Source: Streptomyces sp. SCSIO 30461 (lineage in GTDB: Bacteria > Actinomycetota > Actinomycetes > Streptomycetales > Streptomycetaceae). From it: a stretch of DNA of 64,000 nt. Every line of letters starts with the position of its first letter. Positions within the stretch are counted from its first letter, which is position 1. The position numbers and the translations under genes are program-made. The notes beneath the pieces are model-generated. The model did not search any database. It had not been told where the DNA came from and saw only the letters and a list, made by a program, of their open reading frames with translations. Shown here piece by piece: positions 36,582 through 46,072 of the stretch. The stretch is taken from NCBI RefSeq assembly GCF_037023745.1, contig NZ_CP146101.1, positions 3,712,001-3,776,000 of the forward strand, given 5' to 3'.

Positions 36582-37928
36582 ATGACGACATTGCACGACG
36601 ACCGGGAGCACCACCGCGAACACGTCCACGATGTCGTGGGAATCGGTTTCGGACCGTCGAACCTGGCACTCGCCATCGCGATCCAGGAGCGCACCGCGAC
36701 GACTCCGGGCCTGTCGGGCCCGGAAGGGTTCCGCGCCGCCTTTCTGGAGCGCCAGCCGCATTTCGGCTGGCACCGCGGCATGCTGATCGACGACGCCACC
36801 ATGCAGGTGTCCTTCCTCAAGGACCTGGTGACCCTGCGGAACCCGACCAGCGACTTCAGCTTCCTTGCCTATCTGCACGACCAGGGCAGGCTCGTCGACT
36901 TCCTCAACCAGAAGACCCTCTACCCGCTGCGCATCGAGTTCCACGACTACCTCGAATGGGCCGCCGAGCGACTCGGGCACCTCGTCGAGTACTCCGCGGA
37001 CGTCGTGTCGGTGCGCCCCGTCGCACACGAAGGCGAGGTCCGCTGGTTCGATGTCCTCAGCCGTGACCCGGCCTCACCGGGACACCGCACGGTCCGCCGC
37101 ACCCGAGCCATCGTGGTGGCGACCGGCCTTGAGCCGCGTCTTCCCTCGGGCACCGCGCTCTCCGAGCGTGTGTGGCACAACAGCGAGCTGCTGCCCCGAG
37201 TCGGCGATCTGCTCCGCTCCGGCACCCCGGTGCGCCGAGTCGTCGTCCTCGGCGCCGGGCAGAGCGCCGCCGAGGCGGTCGACTTCCTCCACCGCAGCTT
37301 CCCCGGCGCCGAGATCTGCTCGGTGTTCGCCAAATACGGCTACACGCCGGCCGACGACAGCCCGTTCGCGAACAAGATCTTCGACCCCGAAGCCGTCGAC
37401 GTCTACTTCGGTGCGCCACCGGACGTGAAGCGGTCGCTCTTCGACTACCACCGGGGCACCAACTACTCGGTGGTGGACATGGACCTGATCCAGTCGCTGT
37501 CCCGCACGATGTACCGGGAGAAGGTCCGGGGCAGGCAGCGCCTTCGCATGATGAACGTCTCCCGCATCCGGGAGGTCGACATACACGCTGCCGGCGTCCG
37601 GGTGGCCGTCGAGTTCCTCCCGACGGGCGAACGCGAGGTGCTCGCCGCGGATCTGCTGGTGCACGCGACCGGCTATCAGCCGCGGGGACTCGGCGACGAC
37701 CTCGGCGAGGTCGGCAAACTCTGCCTGCGCGACGAGGAGGACCTCATCGAGGTGGGTCGCGACCACCGGGTGGCGACCGTGCCGAACGTGACCGCGGGGA
37801 TCTATCTCCAGGGCGGTACGGAACACACCCATGGCCTCACGTCGACCCTGCTGTCGACCACGGCCGTGCGTGCGGGCGAGATCTGCTCCTCTCTCGTCAC
37901 TCAGGCTTGCGCGCGGCCCTCGCTCTGA
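36582..37928 (+). CDS. L-ornithine N5-monooxygenase (CchB/PvdA-type)
   Basis: This ~448-residue flavoprotein hydroxylates the delta-amino group of ornithine using FAD, NADPH and O2, the first step in making hydroxamate building blocks. Visible features are the FAD motif VVGIGFGPSNLALAIA near the N terminus, the family stretch MQVSFLKDLVTLRNPTSDFSFLAYL, the NADPH motif VVVLGAGQSAAEAV, and a C-terminal HATGYQPRG motif followed by EHTHGLTSTLLS. ATG 36582 has GGGGGAGG about 10 bases upstream and gives the usual family start. ATG 36492 in the same frame lies only seven bases after iron box 4 and has no ribosome site. Confidence 0.94.
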   Translation: MTTLHDDREHHREHVHDVVGIGFGPSNLALAIAIQERTATTPGLSGPEGFRAAFLERQPHFGWHRGMLIDDATMQVSFLKDLVTLRNPTSDFSFLAYLHDQGRLVDFLNQKTLYPLRIEFHDYLEWAAERLGHLVEYSADVVSVRPVAHEGEVRWFDVLSRDPASPGHRTVRRTRAIVVATGLEPRLPSGTALSERVWHNSELLPRVGDLLRSGTPVRRVVVLGAGQSAAEAVDFLHRSFPGAEICSVFAKYGYTPADDSPFANKIFDPEAVDVYFGAPPDVKRSLFDYHRGTNYSVVDMDLIQSLSRTMYREKVRGRQRLRMMNVSRIREVDIHAAGVRVAVEFLPTGEREVLAADLLVHATGYQPRGLGDDLGEVGKLCLRDEEDLIEVGRDHRVATVPNVTAGIYLQGGTEHTHGLTSTLLSTTAVRAGEICSSLVTQACARPSL

Positions 37929-38042
37929 GCCCGACTGTCGTCGGTGTCGGCGGCCTTCTCCCTCGTGCCGGGGACCGGTCCCGTACCGCCGCGCTCCGCC
38001 GGCACCCTGCTGATGTCGCGCCGGCTGGAGTGACTGCCGGAC

Positions 38043-38311
38043 GACGACGTCCGAGTGCTCACCAAGGCAGCCGCCGCCCATACCGCTGACGGCACGCTCC
38101 TGCTGTCGGAGCAGGTCGCGGCGGCGGACCTCGACGGCATCGACGCCGTCCTGCACCACCTTCGGCTCAAGTGCGCGTTCGGCCCCGGTATCCGCGACAC
38201 CGACCACATCACCGGCCCTGGCGCGGCGTGCAGGTCTGGACGTACGCGCCCGCGAGGACATCGGCTGGGACCACCGGATGTGGCGGCTCGAGCCGACAAC
38301 GCCCTCCTGAT
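38043..38311 (+). pseudogene. Remnant of an O-methyltransferase C-terminal region
   Basis: The frame VLTKAAAAHTADGTLLLSEQ...HHLRLKCAFGPGIRD resembles the end of SAM-dependent O-methyltransferases (DGRVLLVE strand, then a hydrophobic helix). After a one- or two-base shift near 38219 the reading continues in another frame as LARRAGLDVRAREDIGW and ends at a TGA at about 38311. There is no SAM-binding core upstream. It is a decayed fragment just after the siderophore locus. Confidence 0.55.
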
Positions 38312-38387
38312 CTGGAGAGCAGACACGATCGGGTGATGTTCGGGGCGGTCGGTCTGTCGAGCGGAATCGGTGGTTACGCGTGGCGAC

Positions 38388-39104
38388 ATGAACGTATCGC
38401 CATCCACGCTTCGTCTGCGCGCCGCGCTTCCCACCTGTGTCCTCGTCTGCAGCGCCCTCCTCGTCACCGCGTGCAGCGGTGACGAGGGGACAAAGGGCTC
38501 GGCGGCGGCACCGACCGCCGACGCCAGCAGTTCTCCCAGCCCTGGTGACACCTCCGAGGACAACGGCAACCTTGCCGAACTCAAGGCTCTGCTCCCCGCA
38601 GCCAAGATCACGTGGGACAAGGCGGCGAGCATCGCGGTCGGCGAGGTCTCCGGGAGCGAACTGGTCGAGATCGACCTGACCCGCTTTCAGCGGGGCAGCA
38701 CCGTCAGCCCCGCGCCGAGCCCCGGCAGCCCCGAGTGGGCCGCCGACGTGGCGACCGCGGACGGCACCGTGCACCGGGTCCTGGTGGACGCGGTGTCCGG
38801 CCAGGTGCTCCAGTCCGAGCCGGAGACCGACCAGGACGCCGACGACAAGCGCGCGGTCGCCGGGATGTTGGCCAAGGCCCAGGTCACCGCGGAGCAGGCG
38901 GTCAAGACCGCGACCGACAAGCAGCAGGGCACCGTCACCGACGTCCATCTGGACAGCGGTGACAACACCCCCGTCTGGTCCGTCGACATCGTCAACCAGA
39001 ACGACTGGCGCTTTGCGAACGTCGACGTCGACGCCACCAGCGGCAAAATCCTGCGCGCTCAGGTCAACCAGATCGAAACGGACCACACGGAGAACCAGGG
39101 CTGA
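38388..39104 (+). CDS. PepSY-domain lipoprotein
   Basis: This 238-residue protein has a lipoprotein signal (LPTCVLVCSALLVTAC, lipobox V-T-A-C) and a Ser/Pro/Asp-rich linker. Two PepSY-like repeats follow (~residues 65-145 and 155-235), each with an AAxIAxGEVxG or AVKTATDKQQG helix and a strand pair ending in VDAVSGQVLQ or VDATSGKILR. PepSY modules are thought to inhibit or sense extracytoplasmic proteases; the ligand here is unknown. The chosen ATG 38388 starts just before the basic signal region; GTG 38370 is a possible alternative. It stands alone, without an obvious two-component partner nearby. Confidence 0.85.
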   Translation: MNVSPSTLRLRAALPTCVLVCSALLVTACSGDEGTKGSAAAPTADASSSPSPGDTSEDNGNLAELKALLPAAKITWDKAASIAVGEVSGSELVEIDLTRFQRGSTVSPAPSPGSPEWAADVATADGTVHRVLVDAVSGQVLQSEPETDQDADDKRAVAGMLAKAQVTAEQAVKTATDKQQGTVTDVHLDSGDNTPVWSVDIVNQNDWRFANVDVDATSGKILRAQVNQIETDHTENQG

Positions 39105-39250
39105 TCGAAGCCGCCGCGAAAGCACTGTCGGGAATGGCGAAGCTCCTGACGCCAGGTGGCTGATCTCGATTGCCACCCCGGTGTCAGGGGCTTCGCTCTT
39201 GCGCTCGTCCATCGCCCGAATCAATCTCGGGAAAGCGCGAACCAAGTCGT

Positions 39251-39732
39251 TCACAGAATGATGTGCAGGTAGTAGTCGCCGACGAATTCCTCGGTGTTTT
39301 CGATACGAACGTATCCGCGAGCCCCTTTGCGGTTGCCGGTACCGCCCGTGATGGCCACGTCGTACGGGGTGGCGTCCGAGTCCAACTGCGCATGCTCCCA
39401 TGTGATCTCACCGTTGGGGAGGGCGTAGCTACCCCGGCAGAGGGTGGGGTGCCGGCGTCACGCTCGCGGTGACGCACGTCGTAGGGTTGACCGTTGTGAA
39501 GGAGGCCCCTCGGTGGCGAAGGACCGGCCGCCGACGGCGTGGCCCATTCCTCTGCATCGGGCAGGAACGTCGGACTTCCGGTACCCGCCGTCTCGAGGTG
39601 GATGACAATGGTGCGGTCCTTGCCTTTTCCCCGGTCCAGAGTGGTGAGGTCCTCTCTCGCGGACGCGGAACCCGTGAGGCACGAGAGGGCGAGTACGGCT
39701 GCCGCTGCGAGGCGCTTCGAACGGGGACGCAT
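39251..39732 (-). pseudogene. Frameshifted secreted allene-oxide-cyclase-like barrel protein
   Basis: Three reading frames together give one protein. From ATG 39732 there is a Sec signal peptide (KRLAAAAVLALSCLTGSASA) and DRTIVIHLETAGTG. Near 39430-39520, in the second frame, comes FTTVNPTTCVTASVT. Then, in the third frame to a TGA at 39251-39253, come NGEITWEHAQLDSDATPYDVAITGGTGNRKGARGYVRIE and YYLHIIL. The last block is typical of bacterial AOC-barrel/dirigent-like secreted proteins. Two shifts make a functional product unlikely. Confidence 0.65.
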
Positions 39733-39943
39733 ATTTCGTCACCTGCCAAGTGGCTGCACTCGGTTGGCTGCGCCGCATTCCCTTGTGCGTGACGTCATGT
39801 CCGTTGATTGCGTGTGCCGCCGTATGGGTTCACCCGCCCGGCCGCTGAGATGAAGATAGGGGAATCGCGTATGCATCTCGACAACCCGATGATGTGTCGA
39901 ATGATCGGCCGGGGAGAATTCGAAAACCCGGACGCCGAGCGCA

Positions 39944-41734
39944 TCAGGGGCGGGCATCGGCTCTCCTCCACCGCAGCGAGCGCCGTTGCCGTACCTCGGT
40001 GACGGAGGACCCTGCGATCACCAAGCCCCATGCGACCGAGTACACAGCGGTCTGCGGGGCCGTGTCGAAGGCCAGCCAGCCGATTCCGAGCCCGGCCAGG
40101 GTGAGACCGCAGACGCCCCCGACCACCGATCGATGGCGTGGATGCAGGGCTCTGGCCAGGCAGAGCACCGCGAGCAGCAGCACGGGCAGGCCCAGCGCCT
40201 CATGGCCGGCGTACTCGTCGTAGTAGTAGCTCGTCTCGCCCGACGCGGAGCTGTAGGTGTCGTCGTAGTTCTTCTCGAAGACGCTGTCACCATACGAGTC
40301 CTCGGGAAGCTCCGTGTACGAGCCGTCGTCCGGGTTGTAGGAGTAGAGGGTGCTGTCGAAGTCCGACTCGGAGACGGAGGTGTAGTCGTACCCCTCGCCG
40401 CGGCCACCGGCCTCGATGCCCGCGAAGACCAGCCCTCCGGCGCCCCACCACAGCAGGGCGGAGGTCAGGGGAAGCCAGCGGCATGCGCCAAGACCGAGCA
40501 CGGTGGCGGCCACCCATGCCACCGCGTAGGCGGGTTCCGCGATGGCGAGCGCCGCGAAGCCGGATGCGAGGATGCCGAACGCCCCGACCACGCGGTCGTA
40601 GGGCACTGACCATCGGCGCTTGGCGGTTGCCGGTGCGACACCTGCTACGACCGTGTCCGCAGTCGTCGGTGTCGCACCGGCGCTTCCCGTGCCCGCGCCC
40701 GCGATCGCCGCGTTCGGCGCGTAGGCCGGCGGCACGGGGAGCACGGTCTCCGGTGACACTCGGGCCAGCGGGACCGCCGTCCGCGTGGGCGCCTGCGCCT
40801 GGGCTTCGGTGGGAGCCGTCTCCGTATCCGTATCCGTCTGCACCGGTCCGATGGCCGCGGTACGCGCCGCCGCAGGGCGGCGCTCCAGGGCTTCGGTCAG
40901 CGCCAGCCGCATCTCGGCCGCACTGGCGTACCGCTGCTCGTAGCCCTTGGCCAGCGCCCGCAGGACCAAGGCGTCCACCTGCGCGGGGATCTGGGGGCGC
41001 AGCAGCGACGGGCTGAGCGGTTCCTTGCTGAGGTGCTGGTTCATCACCGCGAACGGCGAGTCTCCGATGAAGGGGGGCCGTCCCGTGAGGAGCTCGTAGA
41101 GCAGGCAGCCGGTGGAGTACACGTCGGAGCGGCCGTCGACGAGCCGGCCCTCCAACTGCTCAGGGGAGAGATACGCGGGGGTTCCGACGGCCATTCCCGT
41201 CACGGTCAGCCGGGTCGAGGTCTCTGCGATGACTTTCGCGATGCCGAAGTCCAGGATCTTCACGTCGCCGTCGGAGCTGAGCATCACATTGGACGGCTTG
41301 ATGTCCCGATGGACCAGCCCGCGTCCATGGCTGTGGGCGAGGGCGTCGGTGATGTCCCGCACGACGGCGAGTGCGCGCTCGACCGCGAACGGACCGTCGG
41401 AGAGCAACTGCGCCAGGGTGCGGCCCTCGATGAACTCCATGACCAGGAACGGCGTGGTCTCACCCTCCTCGCCGCTCTCGGTGTCCTCGCCCACGTCGTG
41501 GAGGACCGCGATGCCCCGGTGGCTGAGCGAGGCGACCGTACGCGCCTCGCGGCGGAAGCGGTTGCGGAACTCCTCGTACCGGGTGAGTTCCGGCGGCAGC
41601 ACCTTCACGGCGACACGACGTGCGAGCTCCCGGTCTGTCGCACTCCAGACCTCACCCATCCCGCCGCGGCCCACTGTCTCCACCAACTCGTACCGCTGCG
41701 CGAGTACCCGCACCCGTTCGCCCCCATTCGGCAT
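39944..41734 (-). CDS. Transmembrane Ser/Thr protein kinase (PknB-like, no PASTA domain)
   Basis: This protein has 596 residues. The N-terminal kinase domain (~15-275) has all catalytic motifs: GRGGMGEVW glycine loop, VAVKVL lysine, HRDIKPSNV catalytic loop, ILDFGIAK DFG, and GTPAYLSPEQ. A Pro/Thr/Ala-rich linker (~285-375) follows, then several membrane helices (~380-450 and ~525-580). Between them lies a ~75-residue stretch packed with Tyr, Asp, Ser and Glu (YDYTSVSESDFDS..., SYYYDEYAGHE). It should lie outside the membrane and replaces the PASTA repeats of PknB. It phosphorylates Ser/Thr of unknown targets; the acidic loop may bind cations or cell-wall ligands. It is monocistronic. Confidence 0.9.
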   Translation of the reverse strand: MPNGGERVRVLAQRYELVETVGRGGMGEVWSATDRELARRVAVKVLPPELTRYEEFRNRFRREARTVASLSHRGIAVLHDVGEDTESGEEGETTPFLVMEFIEGRTLAQLLSDGPFAVERALAVVRDITDALAHSHGRGLVHRDIKPSNVMLSSDGDVKILDFGIAKVIAETSTRLTVTGMAVGTPAYLSPEQLEGRLVDGRSDVYSTGCLLYELLTGRPPFIGDSPFAVMNQHLSKEPLSPSLLRPQIPAQVDALVLRALAKGYEQRYASAAEMRLALTEALERRPAAARTAAIGPVQTDTDTETAPTEAQAQAPTRTAVPLARVSPETVLPVPPAYAPNAAIAGAGTGSAGATPTTADTVVAGVAPATAKRRWSVPYDRVVGAFGILASGFAALAIAEPAYAVAWVAATVLGLGACRWLPLTSALLWWGAGGLVFAGIEAGGRGEGYDYTSVSESDFDSTLYSYNPDDGSYTELPEDSYGDSVFEKNYDDTYSSASGETSYYYDEYAGHEALGLPVLLLAVLCLARALHPRHRSVVGGVCGLTLAGLGIGWLAFDTAPQTAVYSVAWGLVIAGSSVTEVRQRRSLRWRRADARP

Positions 41735-41991
41735 GCCGCCACCCGGACCGTCCCAGCCGTCCGCTGAGGCCGGTGGCCGGTGGCCGGACGCCGGAAACGC
41801 TAACGGAGCAAGCGCCCCACTGTGCGCTCTATGCGATCAATGTCCGAATGTCTTGCGAGCTGATGATTTCTGCTCGACTGTGATTCGCTCTGCGGCCCAG
41901 CCCGGCCCGCGCTCTGCCTTCCCAGCCTGAAAACCCATGTGCACGGTTGATCCCCGCCGTGCCAGCATGAACGCCGGGGGAAGCGAGGTGG

Positions 41992-42635
41992 CATGGACGA
42001 GTCGAGGCGATTCCGCCGTGTCCTGGCCGCATGGGCCGCCGGGGGAGCGGACGCGGCCGCGTCCGCATCGGCGGCGCGGGAACTGGCTCGCGGCGTACGG
42101 ACGGTCGTGCTCGTCGAAGGAGGCAGCGATCAGGCCGCGATCGAAACGCCGAGGCCGTGACCTCGATGCGGAAGGCATCGTGGTCGTACCACTCGGCGGC
42201 GCCACGAACATCGGGCGCTTCCTCGACGTGTGCGGCCCACCCGGGCTTGGCCTGCCCGTCGCCGGGCTCTGTGACATCGGCGAGGAACGCCACTTCCGGC
42301 GCCACCTGGAAAGGGTCGGAATCGGGTCCGGTCTCACGACCTCCGGATTGGAGGCGCTCGGGTTCCGCGTGTGCGACGCGGACCTGGAGGACGAACTGAT
42401 CCGCGCCCTGGGAGCCGAGGGCGTGCGGCAGGTGATCGAGGCCCAGGGCGAGATCCGTCCCTTCCGCACCTTCCAGGGCCAGCCGGCCCAGCGGACCCGC
42501 CCCATCGAACACCAACTGCGGCGATTCATGGGTACGCACAGCGGACGCAAGGTGCTCTACGCCCGGGCACTGACCGCGCATCTGGATCTCGGTCGCGTAC
42601 CCCGGCCGCTGGATCTCCTGCTCACCCACCTCTGA
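41992..42635 (+). pseudogene. Broken TOPRIM-domain (OLD-like) nuclease gene
   Basis: ATG 41992 opens a frame with VRTVVLVEGGSDQAAIE, the TOPRIM VEGxSD strand, which stops at a TGA near 42160. The rest of the protein is intact in another frame: RRGRDLDAEGIVVVPLGGATNIGRF, then the second TOPRIM acidic motif VCDADLEDELIRALG, to the stop at 42633-42635. A small deletion near 42148 separates the halves. Full-length relatives in actinobacteria are stand-alone TOPRIM/OLD-like proteins of about 210 residues with a presumed nuclease role in DNA repair or phage defence. Confidence 0.7.
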
Positions 42636-42751
42636 CACCGCCCCGACCATGAGTACCGCCGGGCGCGCCGAGACGGGGCCGATGCCGGGAGCAAGCGGAC
42701 CGCTGCACTACAACAGGAGGAGAGCACGGGGCCGAGCGGCTGAGGAGTGCC

Positions 42752-44338
42752 ATGGCTCAGCATGATGGCGGAGTTCCCGGAGCGGTGGGCCCGCGGTCCC
42801 CGGAGCGCAGGCGGATACTGGGACTCGCTGCCGCCGCTCTCGTGACGGCAGGCCACCGAACGCCTTCCACCTCCGTCGTCGACTCCCGCGAAGATCGAGG
42901 GCAGGCGTTCGATGTGGGGGAGGAGAACCGCCGCCCCGGAGCCTCCGACTGGCGCATCGTCCAGCCGGGCCCACCGCATGCCATCGAGGGGTTCGCCGAG
43001 CAGGCGAGTGTGCCCGCCGGCCGGCCTGCCGCTCTCCGCGTCTCGACCACGGCCGCCACCTTCACGGTGTCGGCCTACCGGATGGGCTGGTACGGAGGTG
43101 CACTGGCCCGTCTCGTCTGGCGCTCGGGAAGGCTCCGGGGCAACGCCCAGACTCCCCCGTCGATCGCGGAGGGGACGAGGACGGTGCGCTGCGACTGGCG
43201 GCGCACGCTGGAGGTGGACACATCCGGCTGGCCGGAAGGCTGCTATCTGCTGAGACTCGACGCCGGCGAAGGACAAGGGCAACGCTATGTGCCGCTGACC
43301 ATCCGCTCCTCGTCCGCGGCGGGCCGGGTGATGGTGGTCAACTCGGTCGCCACCTGGCAGGCGTACAACACCTGGGGCGGCATCGACCTCTACAAGGGCG
43401 CCGACGGCAAGAAGAAGTCGCGTGCACTGGCGGTGTCCTTCGACCGCCCCTACGCCAACGCGTACGGCGCCGGTCAGTACTTCGTCTACGAGGCACCGCT
43501 CGTCGCGCTGGCGGAGCGGATGGGCCTGCCGCTCGCCTATGCCACGGGAGTGGACATCGCCCGTGAGGCGCGGCTGCTCGACGGCGCCGTGGCCATGCTG
43601 TCGCTCGGGCACGATGAGTACTGGTCGCCCGAACAGCGACAGCACGTGGCCGCGGCACGGGACGGAGGAATGAACCTGGCCGTGCTCGGCGCCAACTGCT
43701 GCTACCGGCGGATCCGGTTCGAGCCCACGACCGTCGGCACCGACCGGCTCGTGGTCTGCTACAAGGATGACTACGCCGAGGACCCGGGATTCCGCCAGGG
43801 GCTGCCACCCACCAACGACTACCGCCGCAAACCCGCTTCGGAGCCGGAGAGTTCCCTGCTCGGGGTGCTCTACGACGGCTACCCCGTCGATGCGCCGCTC
43901 GTGGTCTCCCACCCGGACCACTGGCTGCTCGAAGGATCCGGCACCCGACCGGGTGACTCCTTCCCCCACCTCGTCGGTGTCGAATTCGACCGTGTGAACC
44001 CGGCACGTCCCACGCCCAGGCCACTGGAGATCCTCGCCCATTCACCTGTTGTGTGCAAAGGGCGTCCTTCGCACGCCGACATGGCCTACTGCTCGCTGAA
44101 CGGCGGCGCCGGCCTCTTCGCCACAGGCACCATGCGCTGGGTCGAGGCACTGAAAGCGACCGGGCAGGGCAGCAAAGGCGCGAACCACGGACTGGACGGC
44201 CGCGCCGGCGACTTCACCCGCACCGTCACATCGAACCTCCTGCGGGCATTCGCGCGAGGACCGGCCGGGCGTACCAACCCGGCATTGGACAACGTGGGTG
44301 ACCACTACGGCCCCGACGGCGCGCCGATCGCCCCGTGA
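42752..44338 (+). CDS. Secreted N,N-dimethylformamidase beta-subunit-like protein
   Basis: This 528-residue protein has an export signal near the N terminus (RRRILGLAAAALVTAG). The long C-terminal part matches the domain of the DMFase large subunit: SAYRMGWYGG, ...YVPLTIRS, VMVVNSVATWQAYNTWGGIDLY, FDRPY, MLSLGHDEYWSPEQR, LAVLGANCCYRRIRFE, and SHADMAYCSLNGGAGLFATGTMRW. Characterised DMFase is a non-haem iron enzyme hydrolysing dimethylformamide. Actinobacterial homologues with signal peptides are many and uncharacterised, so the substrate is open. ATG 42752 has GAGGAG upstream. The LCP gene follows after 67 bases and may be co-transcribed. Confidence 0.85.
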   Translation: MAQHDGGVPGAVGPRSPERRRILGLAAAALVTAGHRTPSTSVVDSREDRGQAFDVGEENRRPGASDWRIVQPGPPHAIEGFAEQASVPAGRPAALRVSTTAATFTVSAYRMGWYGGALARLVWRSGRLRGNAQTPPSIAEGTRTVRCDWRRTLEVDTSGWPEGCYLLRLDAGEGQGQRYVPLTIRSSSAAGRVMVVNSVATWQAYNTWGGIDLYKGADGKKKSRALAVSFDRPYANAYGAGQYFVYEAPLVALAERMGLPLAYATGVDIAREARLLDGAVAMLSLGHDEYWSPEQRQHVAAARDGGMNLAVLGANCCYRRIRFEPTTVGTDRLVVCYKDDYAEDPGFRQGLPPTNDYRRKPASEPESSLLGVLYDGYPVDAPLVVSHPDHWLLEGSGTRPGDSFPHLVGVEFDRVNPARPTPRPLEILAHSPVVCKGRPSHADMAYCSLNGGAGLFATGTMRWVEALKATGQGSKGANHGLDGRAGDFTRTVTSNLLRAFARGPAGRTNPALDNVGDHYGPDGAPIAP

Positions 44339-44405
44339 CACCGCCGCGGGACCGCATCACGCTACGGTCGCACTTGTTCCCTTACCTCTCATCCGGGGGT
44401 GTGCG

Positions 44406-45740
44406 ATGCGCCGACTCGCCGTCGGGCTGGCCCTGTTGTCCTCCCTGGCCGGCGCGCCCTTGCTCCCGGAGCAGTCCGGCTCCACCGCCGAGCAGGAGGT
44501 CCAGCCCGCCGGCCGCGGCACGAACATCCTGATCGTGGGCATCGACAGCCGCGCCGGCCTGTCCGCGGACGAGAAGCGGCGGCTCCACGTCGGTGGCAAA
44601 GGGTGCGAGTGCACCGACGTCATGATGCTCGTGCATCTCTCCGAGGACGAACGCCGCGCCAGCATCGTCTCCATCCCCAGGGACAGCTACGTCCAGTACG
44701 CGACCCCGGCCGGCTCCACCGACCCCGGCCCCTGGGCGAAGATCAACGGCGCGTTCAAGATCGGCCGGGGCCCGCTCGCCGTACGCACCGTCGAGAAGGC
44801 CACCGGTCTGCGCGTCGACCACTACCTCGAAACCGGGTTCACCGGTTTCGAGCAGACGGTCGACGGCCTCGGCGGGGCGACGGTGTGCACCGACAAGCCA
44901 CTCAAGGACGAGAACTCCGGCCTCGACATCACCGCGGGAACCCACCGCCTCGACGGCAACGGCGCACTGCGCTACGCCCGGGCCCGGCACATCAACCGCC
45001 CAGGGGACCTCGGCCGTGTCCGCCGCCAGCAGCGCCTGCTCGCCTCCATGCTGGAGGACCTGACCGTCCGGGGCGCTCTCGCCGACCCGGTGAGCACCGC
45101 GCGAACGGCCCGGACCCTTCTCCAGTCCGTACGCACGGACGAACGGACGAGTCTGACCGACCTGGTCCGCATCGGCTGGGCACTGGGCAGAATGTCACCC
45201 GCGCAGACCGAGTTCGCCACCGTACCGATCTCCGACTTCGACCACCGGGTGGCAGGCGTCGGCTCCACACTCCTGTGGCACAAGGCCCGCTCCCGAGCCC
45301 TCTGGGAGGCACTGAGCGCCGACCGGCCCATCACCGGTGACACCCGTATCCTCCCCGTCCCCCGCACCCGCGCCGAGACGAACCCCGCGGGAATCAACGT
45401 ACGGGTCGACGACGCCACCGTCGCCGCAGCGCTGCGCCGCAACAAGTTCGTCGTGACGGACACCTCCGCGTCGGCCCCGGCCGCACGCCCCGCAGGACCC
45501 CCGGTCATCACCTACCCGGCAGGGCAGGAGGCGGACGCCGCCACACTGGCCGCAGCCCTCCCCGGAGCACGGTTCAAGGCGGACCCGCGGCCCGGGGACG
45601 TCTTCGACATCCTCGTCGGCTCCGAGCCCGTCGTGGTCAGGAAGGTCACATACGACCGCAACGTCGCCGAAGGCGCCCCCGTCACCGCCGACCACCTGCG
45701 CTGCGGCGGCACCACCACCACGTCTGCCCTGCGTCACTGA
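44406..45740 (+). CDS. LytR-CpsA-Psr (LCP) family cell-wall glycopolymer transferase
   Basis: This 444-residue protein has an N-terminal signal or anchor (RRLAVGLALLSSLAGAPLL). The LCP domain (~40-215) has ILIVGIDSRA, DVMMLVHLSEDERRASIVSIPRDSYV, KINGAFKIGRGPLAVRTVE, DHYLETGFTGFEQTVDGLGG and the Arg-rich ALRYARARHINRPGDLGRVRRQQ. A C-terminal LytR_C-like domain (~365-440) follows. LCP enzymes join teichoic acids, arabinogalactan or other polymers to peptidoglycan using lipid-linked donors. ATG 44406 follows a GGGGGTG site. Confidence 0.93.
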   Translation: MRRLAVGLALLSSLAGAPLLPEQSGSTAEQEVQPAGRGTNILIVGIDSRAGLSADEKRRLHVGGKGCECTDVMMLVHLSEDERRASIVSIPRDSYVQYATPAGSTDPGPWAKINGAFKIGRGPLAVRTVEKATGLRVDHYLETGFTGFEQTVDGLGGATVCTDKPLKDENSGLDITAGTHRLDGNGALRYARARHINRPGDLGRVRRQQRLLASMLEDLTVRGALADPVSTARTARTLLQSVRTDERTSLTDLVRIGWALGRMSPAQTEFATVPISDFDHRVAGVGSTLLWHKARSRALWEALSADRPITGDTRILPVPRTRAETNPAGINVRVDDATVAAALRRNKFVVTDTSASAPAARPAGPPVITYPAGQEADAATLAAALPGARFKADPRPGDVFDILVGSEPVVVRKVTYDRNVAEGAPVTADHLRCGGTTTTSALRH

Positions 45741-45849
45741 CGCCTGAGGAGGCCGGTCGTTCTGCGTGGGGCATGCCGTCGGCGTAGGCCGAGGGCCCGC
45801 ATCCCCACGCGGCGCGGGTCGCTTCCACGCCGTAGCCGTGTGTGCGTGT

Positions 45850-46012
45850 GTGGGTGTGGACCAACCAGGCACGTGTCCCCGGCACACGCGGTGAGCACAC
45901 CTTCGTCGCCGTCGCCACCGACTCGTGTGGCGCGACCGCGACGAGGGCACTCGTCACCGTGACCGTCAAGCCGTGGCACCGTCCCCTCCCCGGGCGGCCT
46001 CGCACGGGGTGA
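45850..46012 (+). pseudogene. C-terminal remnant of an Ig/PKD-like secreted protein
   Basis: The frame reads GEHTFVAVATDSCGATATRALVTVTVKPW and ends at TGA 46010-46012. This pattern (AVATDSCGxTAT...VTVTV) is typical of the last beta-strands of PKD or HYR-like domains in secreted proteins. Nothing upstream in this frame looks like the rest of such a protein. Confidence 0.4.
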
Positions 46013-46033
46013 CCCGAGAGGAGCGTTCATGGA

Positions 46034-46072
46034 GCGGAAGGGCGAGGCACGCCATGTGCCCCGCCCTTCCGC
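46034..46072. terminator. Strong hairpin terminator
   Basis: A 17-base stem (46034-46050 with 46056-46072, one mismatched position) closes a GCCAT loop. It follows the PKD-like remnant and precedes the POT-transporter remnant. Confidence 0.7.
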
